Origin: Massilibacillus massiliensis
GTDB lineage: Bacteria; Bacillota; Negativicutes; FLKF01
Assembly: GCF_900086705.1 (NCBI RefSeq)
Contig: NZ_LT575483.1
Coordinates: 1,259,534 to 1,323,533, forward strand
Direction: 5' to 3'
Length of the DNA: 64,000 nt
Part shown: piece after piece, positions 1 to 6,657 of the stretch
Numbering within the stretch: position 1 is the stretch's first letter
Layout: the number at the start of each line of letters is the position of its first letter
Translations under genes and position numbers: made by a program
Notes under the pieces: model-generated
Database searches by the model: none
What the model was told of the DNA's origin: nothing
What the model saw: only the letters and a program-made list of their open reading frames with translations

Positions 1-218
1 GTTATTACTAAATGAGAGTTTTTTGTTTCATCAATAACCATATTAACTATTTTCTGTTTTTCCAAATCATCAATTCTTTCAGATTCATATGGAGGTTCCC
101 ACTTTTTTATTGAGTCTTTATAAGCAACGAAGCCACCGATAAGTAATTCTCCCTTGATTTTAACGATTTTACCTCCAATTTCGACTTTTATATAGGAGCT
201 TGTCCCTGTTATCTTCAT
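1..218 (-). CDS. Imm74-like immunity protein, C-terminus cut by window edge
   Basis: The reading frame starts at an ATG at 218 behind a good ribosome binding site (AAAGGAAG) and stays open to base 1, giving 72 visible residues starting MKITGTSSYIKVEIGGK. The short, beta-rich, charged sequence with the GGFVAY and W-E-P-P-Y motifs resembles, from memory, the Imm74 family of small immunity proteins found in polymorphic toxin loci. That assignment is a family recollection, not a search result. The position near displaced toxin and immunity cassettes on the same strand fits the reading. It would act in the cytoplasm by binding a cognate toxin, which is not in the window. Confidence 0.55.
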   Translation of the reverse strand, partial: MKITGTSSYIKVEIGGKIVKIKGELLIGGFVAYKDSIKKWEPPYESERIDDLEKQKIVNMVIDETKNSHLVI

Positions 219-301
219 ATTGACTACTTCCTTTCAAATCTCAAAGTTTCAAGTCCAGTTTTCGAATAAACTATGGTTATTTTAATTACTTTATGACTGA
301 A

Positions 302-394
302 TTACCCGAGGAAGGCTATGTCCTTGTTTACTTCTATCTCTTTATTTAAGGCATCTATTATTAAATCATAATACGAAAATCGATATTTCTCCAT
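302..394 (-). CDS. possible 30-residue ORF in the 219-577 gap
   Basis: Between the Imm74-like gene and the plus-strand gene at 578 there are about 360 bases. The only coding candidate is an ATG at 394, preceded by AAGGGG, opening a 30-codon frame (MEKYRFSYYDLIIDALNKEI and ten more residues). Its composition is protein-like, and it lies upstream of the immunity-like gene on the same strand. It may be the decayed start of another immunity gene. Nothing else in the gap is recognisable. Confidence 0.2.
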   Translation of the reverse strand: MEKYRFSYYDLIIDALNKEIEVNKDIAFLG

Positions 395-577
395 CCCCTT
401 ATCATGTGAATCAAAATTCACATTACTTTAGTTTTTATAGATAAATATCGATATAGTATGTATAGACGGAATTATAGCCAAACAGCAAGACAGACATTTA
501 GTATGGTGTTGATGTATTGTTTATTGAATATCCAAAGGACAATAAAACTAGTAAAAACTAACTAAGGAGGTGTTGAA

Positions 578-1234
578 ATGAGCATAACTTCTATTGTAAG
601 CAGTGAATATAACAACCAAAGTTCTAGAACTACGAGTAATAGTTTAATAAAAAAATATGCTGCTTCGAATTCTTCTACTGCTACAGCTAAAACTGATTCT
701 CTGGAAATTTCATCAGAAGCCTATGAAATGCAGGAAAATTCTAAAAAGATGAGTGCAACTTCTGGTAAAGATACGCTCGGAATAACAAAGGGGACTGGTG
801 ATGATTCATACGTAGTTCATCTTTATGATGGCGCTATGGTAAGTAGGGCTATATCAAGAGGATATATTACGGTAAATGGTACGGACATACATTTAACTGA
901 TGATGTGAAAAAGGAACTAACCGCAGTAGATAAACAGGCACAAGCTAAGCGAGAGACCGCATATAACAAATATATCATGCAACACGAAATGGCAGTCGCC
1001 AAACAACAGAGTGAATCATTGAAACATGCCTTTGATTTCGATGAGAATTTGCTTTTATTATTAGGGTTGAAGAAAAACGAAGATACGATGAGTGATGACA
1101 GGCCTAAAGAGGGTGTCAACTGGTCACAGTTCGAGTGGAAATATTATGAGACCACTATGGATATTTCAATGAACGGTACTCCTAAAATACAAGGCATACA
1201 GGAAAACGAAATTATTTTGAATAAAGCTAAATAA
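578..1234 (+). CDS. uncharacterised 218-residue protein, Ser/Thr-rich N-terminus
   Basis: The gene has a very strong ribosome binding site (AAGGAGGTG, 7 bases before ATG). The first 40 residues are rich in Ser, Thr and Asn and look disordered. They are followed by DSLEISSEAYEM, a short motif style seen in several small exported or flagellum-associated Firmicutes proteins. The middle (about 115-150) is charged and probably helical, and the C-terminus has WSQFEWKYYETT. There is no signal peptide and no membrane segment. It is the only plus-strand gene in the first 41 kb and stands convergent to the RDD gene. I do not recognise the family. It could be accessory to the toxin locus or an effector of another route, but the sequence does not decide. 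Confidence 0.7.
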   Translation: MSITSIVSSEYNNQSSRTTSNSLIKKYAASNSSTATAKTDSLEISSEAYEMQENSKKMSATSGKDTLGITKGTGDDSYVVHLYDGAMVSRAISRGYITVNGTDIHLTDDVKKELTAVDKQAQAKRETAYNKYIMQHEMAVAKQQSESLKHAFDFDENLLLLLGLKKNEDTMSDDRPKEGVNWSQFEWKYYETTMDISMNGTPKIQGIQENEIILNKAK

Positions 1235-1301
1235 TTTTCAGCATTGAGCCTAAATATAAAAAAACTACCGCACAATTTCTTCAATATTCTTTTGATTTAC
1301 T

Positions 1302-1844
1302 TCACCATAGAATGGATTTCATTACTAATGATACTAAGTAATCTATAGCCGCAATATAAATCATCAAGTTAAAAACGATTACAATCATGATCATGATCGT
1401 GTAACGCCAAATCGGTAAAACACTATATTCAACATTTGTTCGGCAGACTTCATCCCAATAGGTATTTCCTGTTTTTATCAAACTATTTTTAGATACCCAC
1501 ATTGCAATAAAAGAGACAAAAGGAATGTATAAAAACACGCCTTTTATCCACACCAATAAAGTACGTCTGAGAGCTTGATTAAAGGTAGGATTGTCTCCTT
1601 TGCAATTTTTCACCTTTATGTTACCAATCCATTTTCCAGGTGTTTTCCCGAAAAAGGAAATAAACATAGACTCAACAAGAATTATGCATACTCCAATTAT
1701 CAATAATCTAATGAAAGGATAATTTTCAATACACATAAGACCATTCCATAAGATCATGCGAATAAATAAAAAAAATATAATGAAATCAAAGTTGCGAACC
1801 CAAAATCGTACCCATGGTTTTAATTGCTGCATATCTTTATCCAT
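1302..1844 (-). CDS. RDD-family inner-membrane protein
   Basis: The 180-residue protein has at least four hydrophobic segments and the RDD signature parts: an Arg/Asp-containing first helix (RFWVRNFDFIIFF, about residues 13-25) and the loop GKTPGKWIGNIKV (about 68-80) that precedes the conserved amphipathic stretch. RDD proteins are small membrane proteins of diverse or unknown role, and some are tied to transport. The start is the ATG at 1844 after GGGAGAGG. Upstream sits a copy of the Fur-type promoter that also precedes fhaC, so it may be iron-regulated. Given its neighbours it could serve as a membrane immunity protein, but that is only inference. Confidence 0.8.
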   Translation of the reverse strand: MDKDMQQLKPWVRFWVRNFDFIIFFLFIRMILWNGLMCIENYPFIRLLIIGVCIILVESMFISFFGKTPGKWIGNIKVKNCKGDNPTFNQALRRTLLVWIKGVFLYIPFVSFIAMWVSKNSLIKTGNTYWDEVCRTNVEYSVLPIWRYTIMIMIVIVFNLMIYIAAIDYLVSLVMKSILW

Positions 1845-1922
1845 CTAATCCTCTCCCTACAAACATTTTTACTTGAATACTTGCCGGCCTTTTTTCGATA
1901 AATTATTATTATTCCCGTAGTA

Positions 1923-1956
1923 AGTATATGTCGTCTTGAGAATGATTGTCAACATC
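1923..1956 (-). promoter_or_regulatory. promoter with Fur-like box, copy of the fhaC promoter
   Basis: Read on the minus strand there is TTGACA (1952-1947), an 18-base spacer and TATACT (1928-1923). The -35 region lies inside a Fur-like palindrome, TTGACAATCATTCTCAA. The same arrangement stands in front of fhaC at 20457-20490, and the two regions align from the hairpin through the promoter. Here it drives the RDD gene instead of fhaC, so it looks like the left-over front of a second two-partner secretion locus. Confidence 0.6.
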
Positions 1957-1972
1957 GCGACAAAAAGAACAA

Positions 1973-2005
1973 AAAGCCCATAGAGAGCAATACTCTATGG
2001 GCTTT
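1973..2005. terminator. stem-loop, copy of the HAD-gene terminator
   Basis: AAAGCCCATAGAG and CTCTATGGGCTTT form a near-perfect 13-bp stem around a short loop. Close relatives lie at 20503-20535 and 30856-30894, the last one directly downstream of the intact HAD phosphatase gene. That shows the original role is as its transcription terminator. The stem bases differ between copies in a compensating way (CCC/GGG here, ACC/GGT and CACG/CGTG elsewhere). Confidence 0.7.
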
Positions 2006-2015
2006 CATAATCTAG

Positions 2016-2067
2016 TTAAGTGAAATATTGATTTAATATCCATGCAAAACCATCATCTTGAATATGC
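2016..2067 (-). pseudogene. remnant of HAD phosphatase 3' end, cut by RAYT unit
   Basis: Translated on the minus strand this gives DDGFAWILNQYFT and a stop, almost the C-terminus of the intact HAD phosphatase at 30937 (NDGVAWILNQYFS). Homology stops exactly where the RAYT unit begins at 2068, so the unit inserted into or next to the remnant. Only about 17 codons remain. Confidence 0.65.
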
Positions 2068-2921
2068 GGGACAAGGGGACAGGTTTGCTGTCTCTCTACA
2101 ATCTAGCGATTACACTTTTAGAAATTCCAGTTATCCTTGCTAATTGTCTGATTGTTATTCCCTCTTTTTCTTTGACATTCAGGATTACACTATCTCGTTG
2201 TTCTTTTCTTAACTGTTGTAATTGACTAATCGTCCTTATTCCCATTTCACTTAAATATTTCTTTACTTCTTGATCGGTTACAATCACTCTTTCTCTACAA
2301 TCCAAACATTCATCCGCATTGCTTTCATTTGTATACTCTATAAATAATTTTATCGCTTCTGTTTTGTTATTTGAAAAATATTTCAACGCATACTCTATAT
2401 CTGCAATCCCTTTCATACCGACATAATTATTATAACTACTCCACAGATATTTACCTATATTTTTGCTAATTCCTGCTTTTACCGGATTCTGATGAATATA
2501 TCTTAAAACCATAAGAAAATATTCATCTGTCTCGACTACTTCACTCTTATATCTTTCTTGAAACAAATGTCCACATCTTTGATATTTTTGATTATACCAA
2601 TATACATAGCTACTACTGATTCGTTTTATCACTTGGTCTATTGTTTCTTTATTCTCTTTTATCAGTAAATGAACATGGTTGTCCATTAAACAATATCCAT
2701 ATAGCGTATAACCGCTCAAATTTTTATAATGTGCAAGTGTTTCTAAAAATCTTTGTTTGTCTTCTTCATCTTCAAACATATTTTGTTTATTAATTCCCCT
2801 ACACATCAGATGATAGATTCCTGTTTCACTTTTTGCTCGCGCTTTTCTCGGCATAATATCACCTCGATATTAGTATATCATCTTTTTATTTTTGGGACAG
2901 CAAACCTGTCCACCTTGTCCC
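2068..2921 (-). mobile_element. RAYT transposase unit, copy 1, with REP-like ends
   Basis: The transposase gene is bounded by inverted, REP-like sequences. The left end begins GGGACAAGGGGACAGG (2068), and the right end at 2894-2921, read on the opposite strand, begins GGGACAAGGTGGACAGG. Each end can also fold on itself because GGGACAG repeats in inverted form next to it. A second unit with the same ends lies at 6658-7511. Confidence 0.7.
2096..2854 (-). CDS. REP-associated tyrosine transposase (Y1, IS200-like), copy 1
   Basis: The 252-residue protein carries the Y1 transposase fold typical of RAYTs: GIYHLMCRGINKQNMF near residue 12, the metal-binding HxH motif as DNHVHLLI (about 58-65), and a conserved region with RYIHQNPVKAGI around residue 120. 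A C-terminal extension (about 195-252) ends in ITIRQLARITGISKSVIARL, a helix-turn-helix that probably reads the REP-like ends. These enzymes cut and join single-stranded hairpin DNA. It differs from the second copy by 7 of 252 residues. The start is the ATG at 2854. Confidence 0.9.
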   Translation of the reverse strand: MPRKARAKSETGIYHLMCRGINKQNMFEDEEDKQRFLETLAHYKNLSGYTLYGYCLMDNHVHLLIKENKETIDQVIKRISSSYVYWYNQKYQRCGHLFQERYKSEVVETDEYFLMVLRYIHQNPVKAGISKNIGKYLWSSYNNYVGMKGIADIEYALKYFSNNKTEAIKLFIEYTNESNADECLDCRERVIVTDQEVKKYLSEMGIRTISQLQQLRKEQRDSVILNVKEKEGITIRQLARITGISKSVIARL

Positions 2922-2949
2922 TCTTTCGAAATTTCTGGACAATGCAAAA

Positions 2950-2979
2950 AGGCCAACAGACTTTTACATCTGTTGGCCT
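2950..2979 (-). terminator. intrinsic terminator downstream of the DUF4926 gene
   Basis: AGGCCAACAGA and TCTGTTGGCCT form a perfect 11-bp stem with an 8-base loop. On the minus strand it is followed by TTTTTGC, so it terminates transcripts leaving the DUF4926-like gene at 3227. Confidence 0.7.
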
Positions 2980-3082
2980 CATTGGTGCTATTCAGTTTCT
3001 CCCTCGCAAAGCTTCATCAGGGACAGTTGCATCATTGATGCTACGACGGTACTGCCGCTACTTTAGGAACATTTTGGGTGAC

Positions 3083-3180
3083 TGACTGCAGAATTATTAT
3101 TATGCAGTCAATTTTGGTATTACTTTTTTCGAAAGCACTTATGTGATTTATGATGTTGACTTCAGAATCATAAATCCACA
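3083..3180. repeat. two further inverted repeats in the 2922-3226 gap
   Basis: TGACTGCA (3083-3090) pairs with TGCAGTCA (3103-3110). TGTGATTTATGAT (3142-3154) pairs with ATCATAAATCCACA (3167-3180) with one bulge. They lie between the terminator at 2950 and the DUF4926-like gene. No coding frame with a ribosome site is visible in this gap. The role is unknown. Confidence 0.4.
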
Positions 3181-3226
3181 CATTTCTGCAGTGAGTTAGG
3201 TCAGCTTTTTGCAGTGACTTATGAAA

Positions 3227-3427
3227 TCACTTACTGAATTTTGCAATTTCATCTGGAGGAAGCACTATCTGTGCTTTCGTGTTACCGTTTTCATCGACAA
3301 ATTCAACTTCGTAAGCTTCATTTGGCTCTGTATACACCATTACGATAGCCCCAATGTCTCCTCTTTTTACTCCTTCATTCTCATAATCTCTCAATAGTAC
3401 GACCGTGTCATACTCTGCAAATTTCAT
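3227..3427 (-). CDS. DUF4926-like protein, likely immunity partner
   Basis: A 66-residue acidic protein, MKFAEYDTVVLLRDYENEGV onward, with the G-D-I-G-A-I-V and Y-E-V-E-F-V-D-E-N-G motifs and a C-terminal L-P-P-D-E-I typical of DUF4926. The fold is a small SH3-like beta-barrel. It lies 11 bases downstream of a DUF6883-like toxin tip and would be co-transcribed with it. DUF4926 genes are commonly found directly after DUF6883 genes, so an immunity role is a fair inference, not shown. It has no signal peptide, which fits a cytoplasmic antidote. A terminator follows at 2950. Confidence 0.75.
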   Translation of the reverse strand: MKFAEYDTVVLLRDYENEGVKRGDIGAIVMVYTEPNEAYEVEFVDENGNTKAQIVLPPDEIAKFSK

Positions 3428-3438
3428 CCTGCATCACC

Positions 3439-4008
3439 TTACTTTACATATATTGTAGTCATTTCGGGAGTAGTTGATCCTGGCTTAAATATCCATCCAG
3501 TTCTCACTGTTGCTGTATTTCCATTTGGTCCAGTTATCTGCATATCAACAGTGTACCTTTGACCATATTGGTCAGCTTTTCCGAGAATCGCTTCACTCTG
3601 AGGCAATTTTTCTTGCACTTGTTTCATCAGCGCATCAGCATTAGATTTGTTATATCCCAAAGCACTCTCAAATACTTTTGCCTTATTACCACCTACAGGA
3701 TGTTCTGGATTAAGTGCATAATCCGTCAACTTCCTTGGGTCAATTTTTGCACTCTCCATGTTTGGCAATGGATTCTTTGCTACAGCTTTACTCGCCCCAT
3801 TACTAGAGAAAATTTTACTAAAATCCTTTGAGAAGTTATATGCACCATTTGCAGTGGCACCTGCAGCATAAGCGGTCACGGTAGCTCCTGCTATTGCACC
3901 TACTCCTGTAGGCGATATAATAATGGTTCCTCCTGCTCCAGTTATGGTTACTAAAGTACCACCTACGACAAATGCTACATCTCCTAATGTTTTACCTACA
4001 TAATACAT
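3439..4008 (-). CDS. displaced toxin tip with DUF6883-like domain, 5' end cut by IS
   Basis: The frame opens directly at the IS3 edge, so the ATG at 4008 is an internal codon of the former gene and not a natural start; no ribosome site precedes it. Residues about 1-60 are Gly/Ala-rich and hydrophobic (VVGGTLVTITGAGGTIII), like the linker or translocation part of CdiA-type tips. Residues about 90-189 match, by recollection, DUF6883: KLTDYALNPEHPVGGNKAK, then GYNKSNADALMKQV and a C-terminal TVRTGWIF. The domain is a frequent C-terminal tip of polymorphic toxins. Together with 5213-6271 it made one frame before the IS landed. It is probably not exported now. Confidence 0.7.
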   Translation of the reverse strand: MYYVGKTLGDVAFVVGGTLVTITGAGGTIIISPTGVGAIAGATVTAYAAGATANGAYNFSKDFSKIFSSNGASKAVAKNPLPNMESAKIDPRKLTDYALNPEHPVGGNKAKVFESALGYNKSNADALMKQVQEKLPQSEAILGKADQYGQRYTVDMQITGPNGNTATVRTGWIFKPGSTTPEMTTIYVK

Positions 4009-4026
4009 TGGACTGTCAACAGTTTT

Positions 4027-4860
4027 TTAGACAACTTTTTTAAGGGTATTTATTCTATACTTCACCGGTGTTAGATATCCTAGTGAAGAATGAATCCTAT
4101 GATTGTTGAACCAATTTACATAATCAGCTAACTCAATCTGCAGATGGTTTAAGCTGTGAAAAGTCTGGTTCCTGATAAATTCTGTTTTGATTATTTTAAA
4201 TGTTGCTTCTGCCACTGCATTATCATAAGGACACCCTTTATGACTGAGAGAACGCTGAATTTCAAATGCTTCCAAGATTTCTTCAATGGTCCGATTTTTA
4301 AATTCGTTGCCACGGTCCGTGTGAAATATCTGGATATCTTTCAGATTTCCCCTTACAGTCTGAAATGCCTGTTTTACAAGGTCTGCTGTTTTATTACGTC
4401 CGGCACTGTAACCAATTATTTCTCTATTAAAGAGGTCAATAAGCACACAAATGTAGTTCCAGCTCATGCCGACTCTGACATATGTTAAATCGCTTACAAT
4501 AGCATTTCTATATGGTTGTTCACTGAACTGGCGGTCAACAACATTTTTGGTTTTTGATTCATTACAAGTATCCTTTTGAGGACGGAACTGGGCAGTCGTA
4601 TAACTTGAAATCAGTCCTTCCTGCCTCATGATTCTGCCGATGCGGCGGCGTGAAGCAATGATATTTCTATCTTTTAAATCTGATTTTATTTTTCGGGTTC
4701 CATAATTATTTCGGCTTGCTTTAAATATATCAACAATATTTGCCACCAGCTTAGATTCATCTGGATTTGCTTTTGCCTCATAATAATAGGTGCTTCTTGG
4801 AATTTGTAGGACTTTACACATTGCTGATACAGAGTATTTGTGGATATTGGCTTTAATCAC
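4027..4860 (-). CDS. IS3-family transposase OrfB (DDE integrase)
   Basis: The 277-residue protein holds an N-terminal HTH_21-type region (NNYGTRKIKSDL around 50-61) and the rve catalytic core. The DDE residues are visible as VSDLTYV (about 122), FHTDRGNEF (about 182) and the Glu in NAVAEATFKIIKTE (about 217). It starts at a GTG at 4860, two bases after the OrfA stop and in another frame. It may be made by coupling or frameshifting; I see no clear A6/A7 slippery run at the junction. It appears intact and full length for the family. Confidence 0.92.
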   Translation of the reverse strand: MIKANIHKYSVSAMCKVLQIPRSTYYYEAKANPDESKLVANIVDIFKASRNNYGTRKIKSDLKDRNIIASRRRIGRIMRQEGLISSYTTAQFRPQKDTCNESKTKNVVDRQFSEQPYRNAIVSDLTYVRVGMSWNYICVLIDLFNREIIGYSAGRNKTADLVKQAFQTVRGNLKDIQIFHTDRGNEFKNRTIEEILEAFEIQRSLSHKGCPYDNAVAEATFKIIKTEFIRNQTFHSLNHLQIELADYVNWFNNHRIHSSLGYLTPVKYRINTLKKVV

Positions 4861-4862
4861 AT

Positions 4863-5153
4863 TTACTTTCGTCCTAAGATCAGCGCTGCTTGCTTTAAAA
4901 TATCATTCTCCATTTCAAGATATTTGTTCCGTTTGCGAAGCTCAATCAGTTCTATCTGTTCAGTTGTAAGATTATCTTTCTCCTTGAAAGAGCCACTATT
5001 GTTAGCTTGCTGAATCCATTTGTCAAGCAAGGACGATGCGATATCATATTCACGAATAATGTCACACTTACGTTTTCCGTTATTATATAATTGTACAACT
5101 TGTTTTTTGAATTCGTCCGTATAGCTACGACGAGGGCGTTTTTCAACAGTCAT
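4863..5153 (-). CDS. IS3-family transposase OrfA (HTH protein)
   Basis: A 96-residue helix-turn-helix protein with the HTH_Tnp_1 pattern: RRSYTDEFKKQVVQLYNNGK at residues 8-27, DIASSLLDKWIQQ around 39-51, and a C-terminal leucine-zipper-like tail (LRKRNKYLEMENDILKQA). It binds the element ends and joins with OrfB as the full transposase. The start is an ATG at 5153 within the IS. Confidence 0.9.
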   Translation of the reverse strand: MTVEKRPRRSYTDEFKKQVVQLYNNGKRKCDIIREYDIASSLLDKWIQQANNSGSFKEKDNLTTEQIELIELRKRNKYLEMENDILKQAALILGRK

Positions 5154-5212
5154 GGGCCTAGCTCCTTTTGTTTTATTATTTTATTTTACATGCCCTTATA
5201 ATAACTGTCCAA

Positions 5213-6271
5213 TTAATTGTAGCCTATCCACATTCTAGGATTTGAACCATCTGCCATGTTAATTTGTACTGCACTCCAAGACATGTTTTCTATAGCCGAA
5301 GATCCTAAACCTTGAGCAATTGGCGCAAGTTCTTGTTTGTAAAATGCGTATATTCCTGTACTTTGAAATCTTTCCTTCATTTTGTCAAATAAGTTACTAT
5401 AATCATTATCCGATGTCTTATTTAAATCTCCTTTTATTGATTCTGGTACTGCAAAGTTTGGTTCTCCCTTCAGCGTTACTCCAAATTGGGTAACTTCTTT
5501 TAAATTATTGATTACATTTGCATTTAATTTTTTTTCATTTTCTCTATCTTTATCCAACCAATAATCTTCTACCTGTTGTACCGCTTCATTATATTCTTTC
5601 AAGGTGATACTTTTGTTTTCCAGCTTTGCTTTGAGTTCTTCTAATTCTTTTTGATACTTAGCATATTGTTCGTGATACAAGAAATTATTTTTCGTCTCAC
5701 TAACAGCTACACTTGCTCCAGTATTACTATCGCCACCTACAATTTTTGCTGCAACGCCTCCTATTAATGCACTGGCTATTTTCATTAGTCCTGGGTCTTT
5801 TATATTTTTCAGTTCATTCATGACGAGCTGATTGAAACCTGCTCCGGCGGCTCCTGATGCAAAGTCTCCACCACCAAGTTTCGCCATTAATCCCCCGGCA
5901 AAGGTATCTAATGCGATTTTTTCTGGACTACCTTCTTTTAATCCTAAATCACCAATTGCTTTAAATACTACTTCACCAAACAGTCCAGCTAATTCCTGCT
6001 GTTCTTGGACTTTCTTCTTATCAAATATTTTTCCTAATGCATTTAGGGCTTGCTCTGTATTACGACTTAATTCGCTTAAATCTTGGTTGGGGTTATCCCG
6101 CACTTCGATCGTACCGTCTGCAATCGCGGATTTTGTTGTACTATCGGTGCTGTCAGATGCTGTTACGCTAGGATTTGGCGTCCATCCTTGATTTTTTTCT
6201 TCTACGCCTCTACCATTGCTATAATTTACACCACTATTTTTTGCTTGCTGTATATTCTGCTCTGTTTTCAA
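5213..6271 (-). CDS. displaced fhaB pre-toxin fragment with new tip, 3' end cut by IS
   Basis: Residues about 12-190 are near-identical to fhaB residues about 3035-3220: SGVNY, NPNQDLSELSRNTEQALNAL, FASGAAGAGFNQLVMNELK, and SETKNNFLYHEQ at the tip junction. After the junction the sequence diverges into a Lys/Glu-rich helical stretch (KYQKELEELKAKLENKSITL) and ends W-I-G-Y-N with a stop made of flanking bases beside the IS. The reported start is a TTG with no matching ribosome site; in the ancestral gene it is an internal Leu codon out of frame. No export signal remains, so it is probably silent raw material for tip exchange. Confidence 0.65.
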   Translation of the reverse strand: MKTEQNIQQAKNSGVNYSNGRGVEEKNQGWTPNPSVTASDSTDSTTKSAIADGTIEVRDNPNQDLSELSRNTEQALNALGKIFDKKKVQEQQELAGLFGEVVFKAIGDLGLKEGSPEKIALDTFAGGLMAKLGGGDFASGAAGAGFNQLVMNELKNIKDPGLMKIASALIGGVAAKIVGGDSNTGASVAVSETKNNFLYHEQYAKYQKELEELKAKLENKSITLKEYNEAVQQVEDYWLDKDRENEKKLNANVINNLKEVTQFGVTLKGEPNFAVPESIKGDLNKTSDNDYSNLFDKMKERFQSTGIYAFYKQELAPIAQGLGSSAIENMSWSAVQINMADGSNPRMWIGYN

Positions 6272-6656
6272 GGTTGGTGAAGGTTAATGTTCCTGTGGTG
6301 AGCGCATTTTTTACTGCTTCTGCTTCACTGGAGATAACCGCACCTTTTAGGTCGGTGTTTTTGCCTACTTCGATATTGAAGCCTTCTTGTCCTGCGTAGA
6401 TACCTGCTTGATCGGTTACACTTTGGTAGGTGGAATCAGTTTTTCCTTTACCGGTTGATCCATGCGTACCACTTGCTTTTCCGGTGCCGAATCCTCCGCC
6501 TATATTTTTATTGCTGGAATTGTAATCGTCTGTGTCTTGCAGGCTGGCGATATTTAGATCACCTTCGGTTTTAACTTCGACTTTGTCTCCTTTGACTTTG
6601 GAGCCGGTAATATTGGTGTCATTGCCGGATTCTAGGTTTAGGGTGTCTTTTGCATC
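6272..6656 (-). pseudogene. out-of-frame fhaB fragment upstream of the displaced tip
   Basis: In the fhaB frame it reads DTLNLESGNDTNITGS near 6640, then GIYAGQEGFNIEVGKNTDLK and LTTGTLTFTNLENRAEYTA, nearly identical to fhaB around 9560-9946, and it ends at an in-frame stop because of extra bases. The 5' edge coincides exactly with the RAYT unit at 6657. Confidence 0.75.
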
Positions 6657-6657
6657 G

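Larger units (their letters stand above)
4009..5211 (-). mobile_element. IS3-family insertion sequence
   Basis: The ends begin TGGACAG (right end, read on the minus strand from 5211) and TGGACTG (left end from 4009), the usual IS3-family start. The element is about 1.2 kb and has two consecutive genes. It splits the displaced toxin gene between the codons for N (5216) and Y/M (about 4008). I could not make out a clear 3-4 base target duplication, so the exact edge may be off by a base or two. Confidence 0.85.
3439..6656 (-). pseudogene. displaced fhaB/cdiA 3' module, frameshifted and IS-split
   Basis: This is an orphan toxin cassette: 6656-5661 is about 85-90 % identical to 9946-8943 in the intact fhaB, then a different C-terminal tip follows. 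Three lesions are visible. The 5' edge is cut by RAYT copy 2 at 6656. Around 6230-6245 there are four extra bases relative to fhaB, which put a stop (tag) in the fhaB frame. An IS3 element sits at 4009-5211. Such displaced tip and immunity modules, with enough upstream homology for recombination into the main gene, are known for CdiA and Rhs loci. Confidence 0.75.

Noticed and set aside
4000-5220. Target-site duplication of the IS3 element
   Set aside because: Flanks read TACAATTAAT on one side and ATGTATTATG on the other (minus strand). No convincing 3-4 base direct repeat can be fixed without an empty-site sequence.
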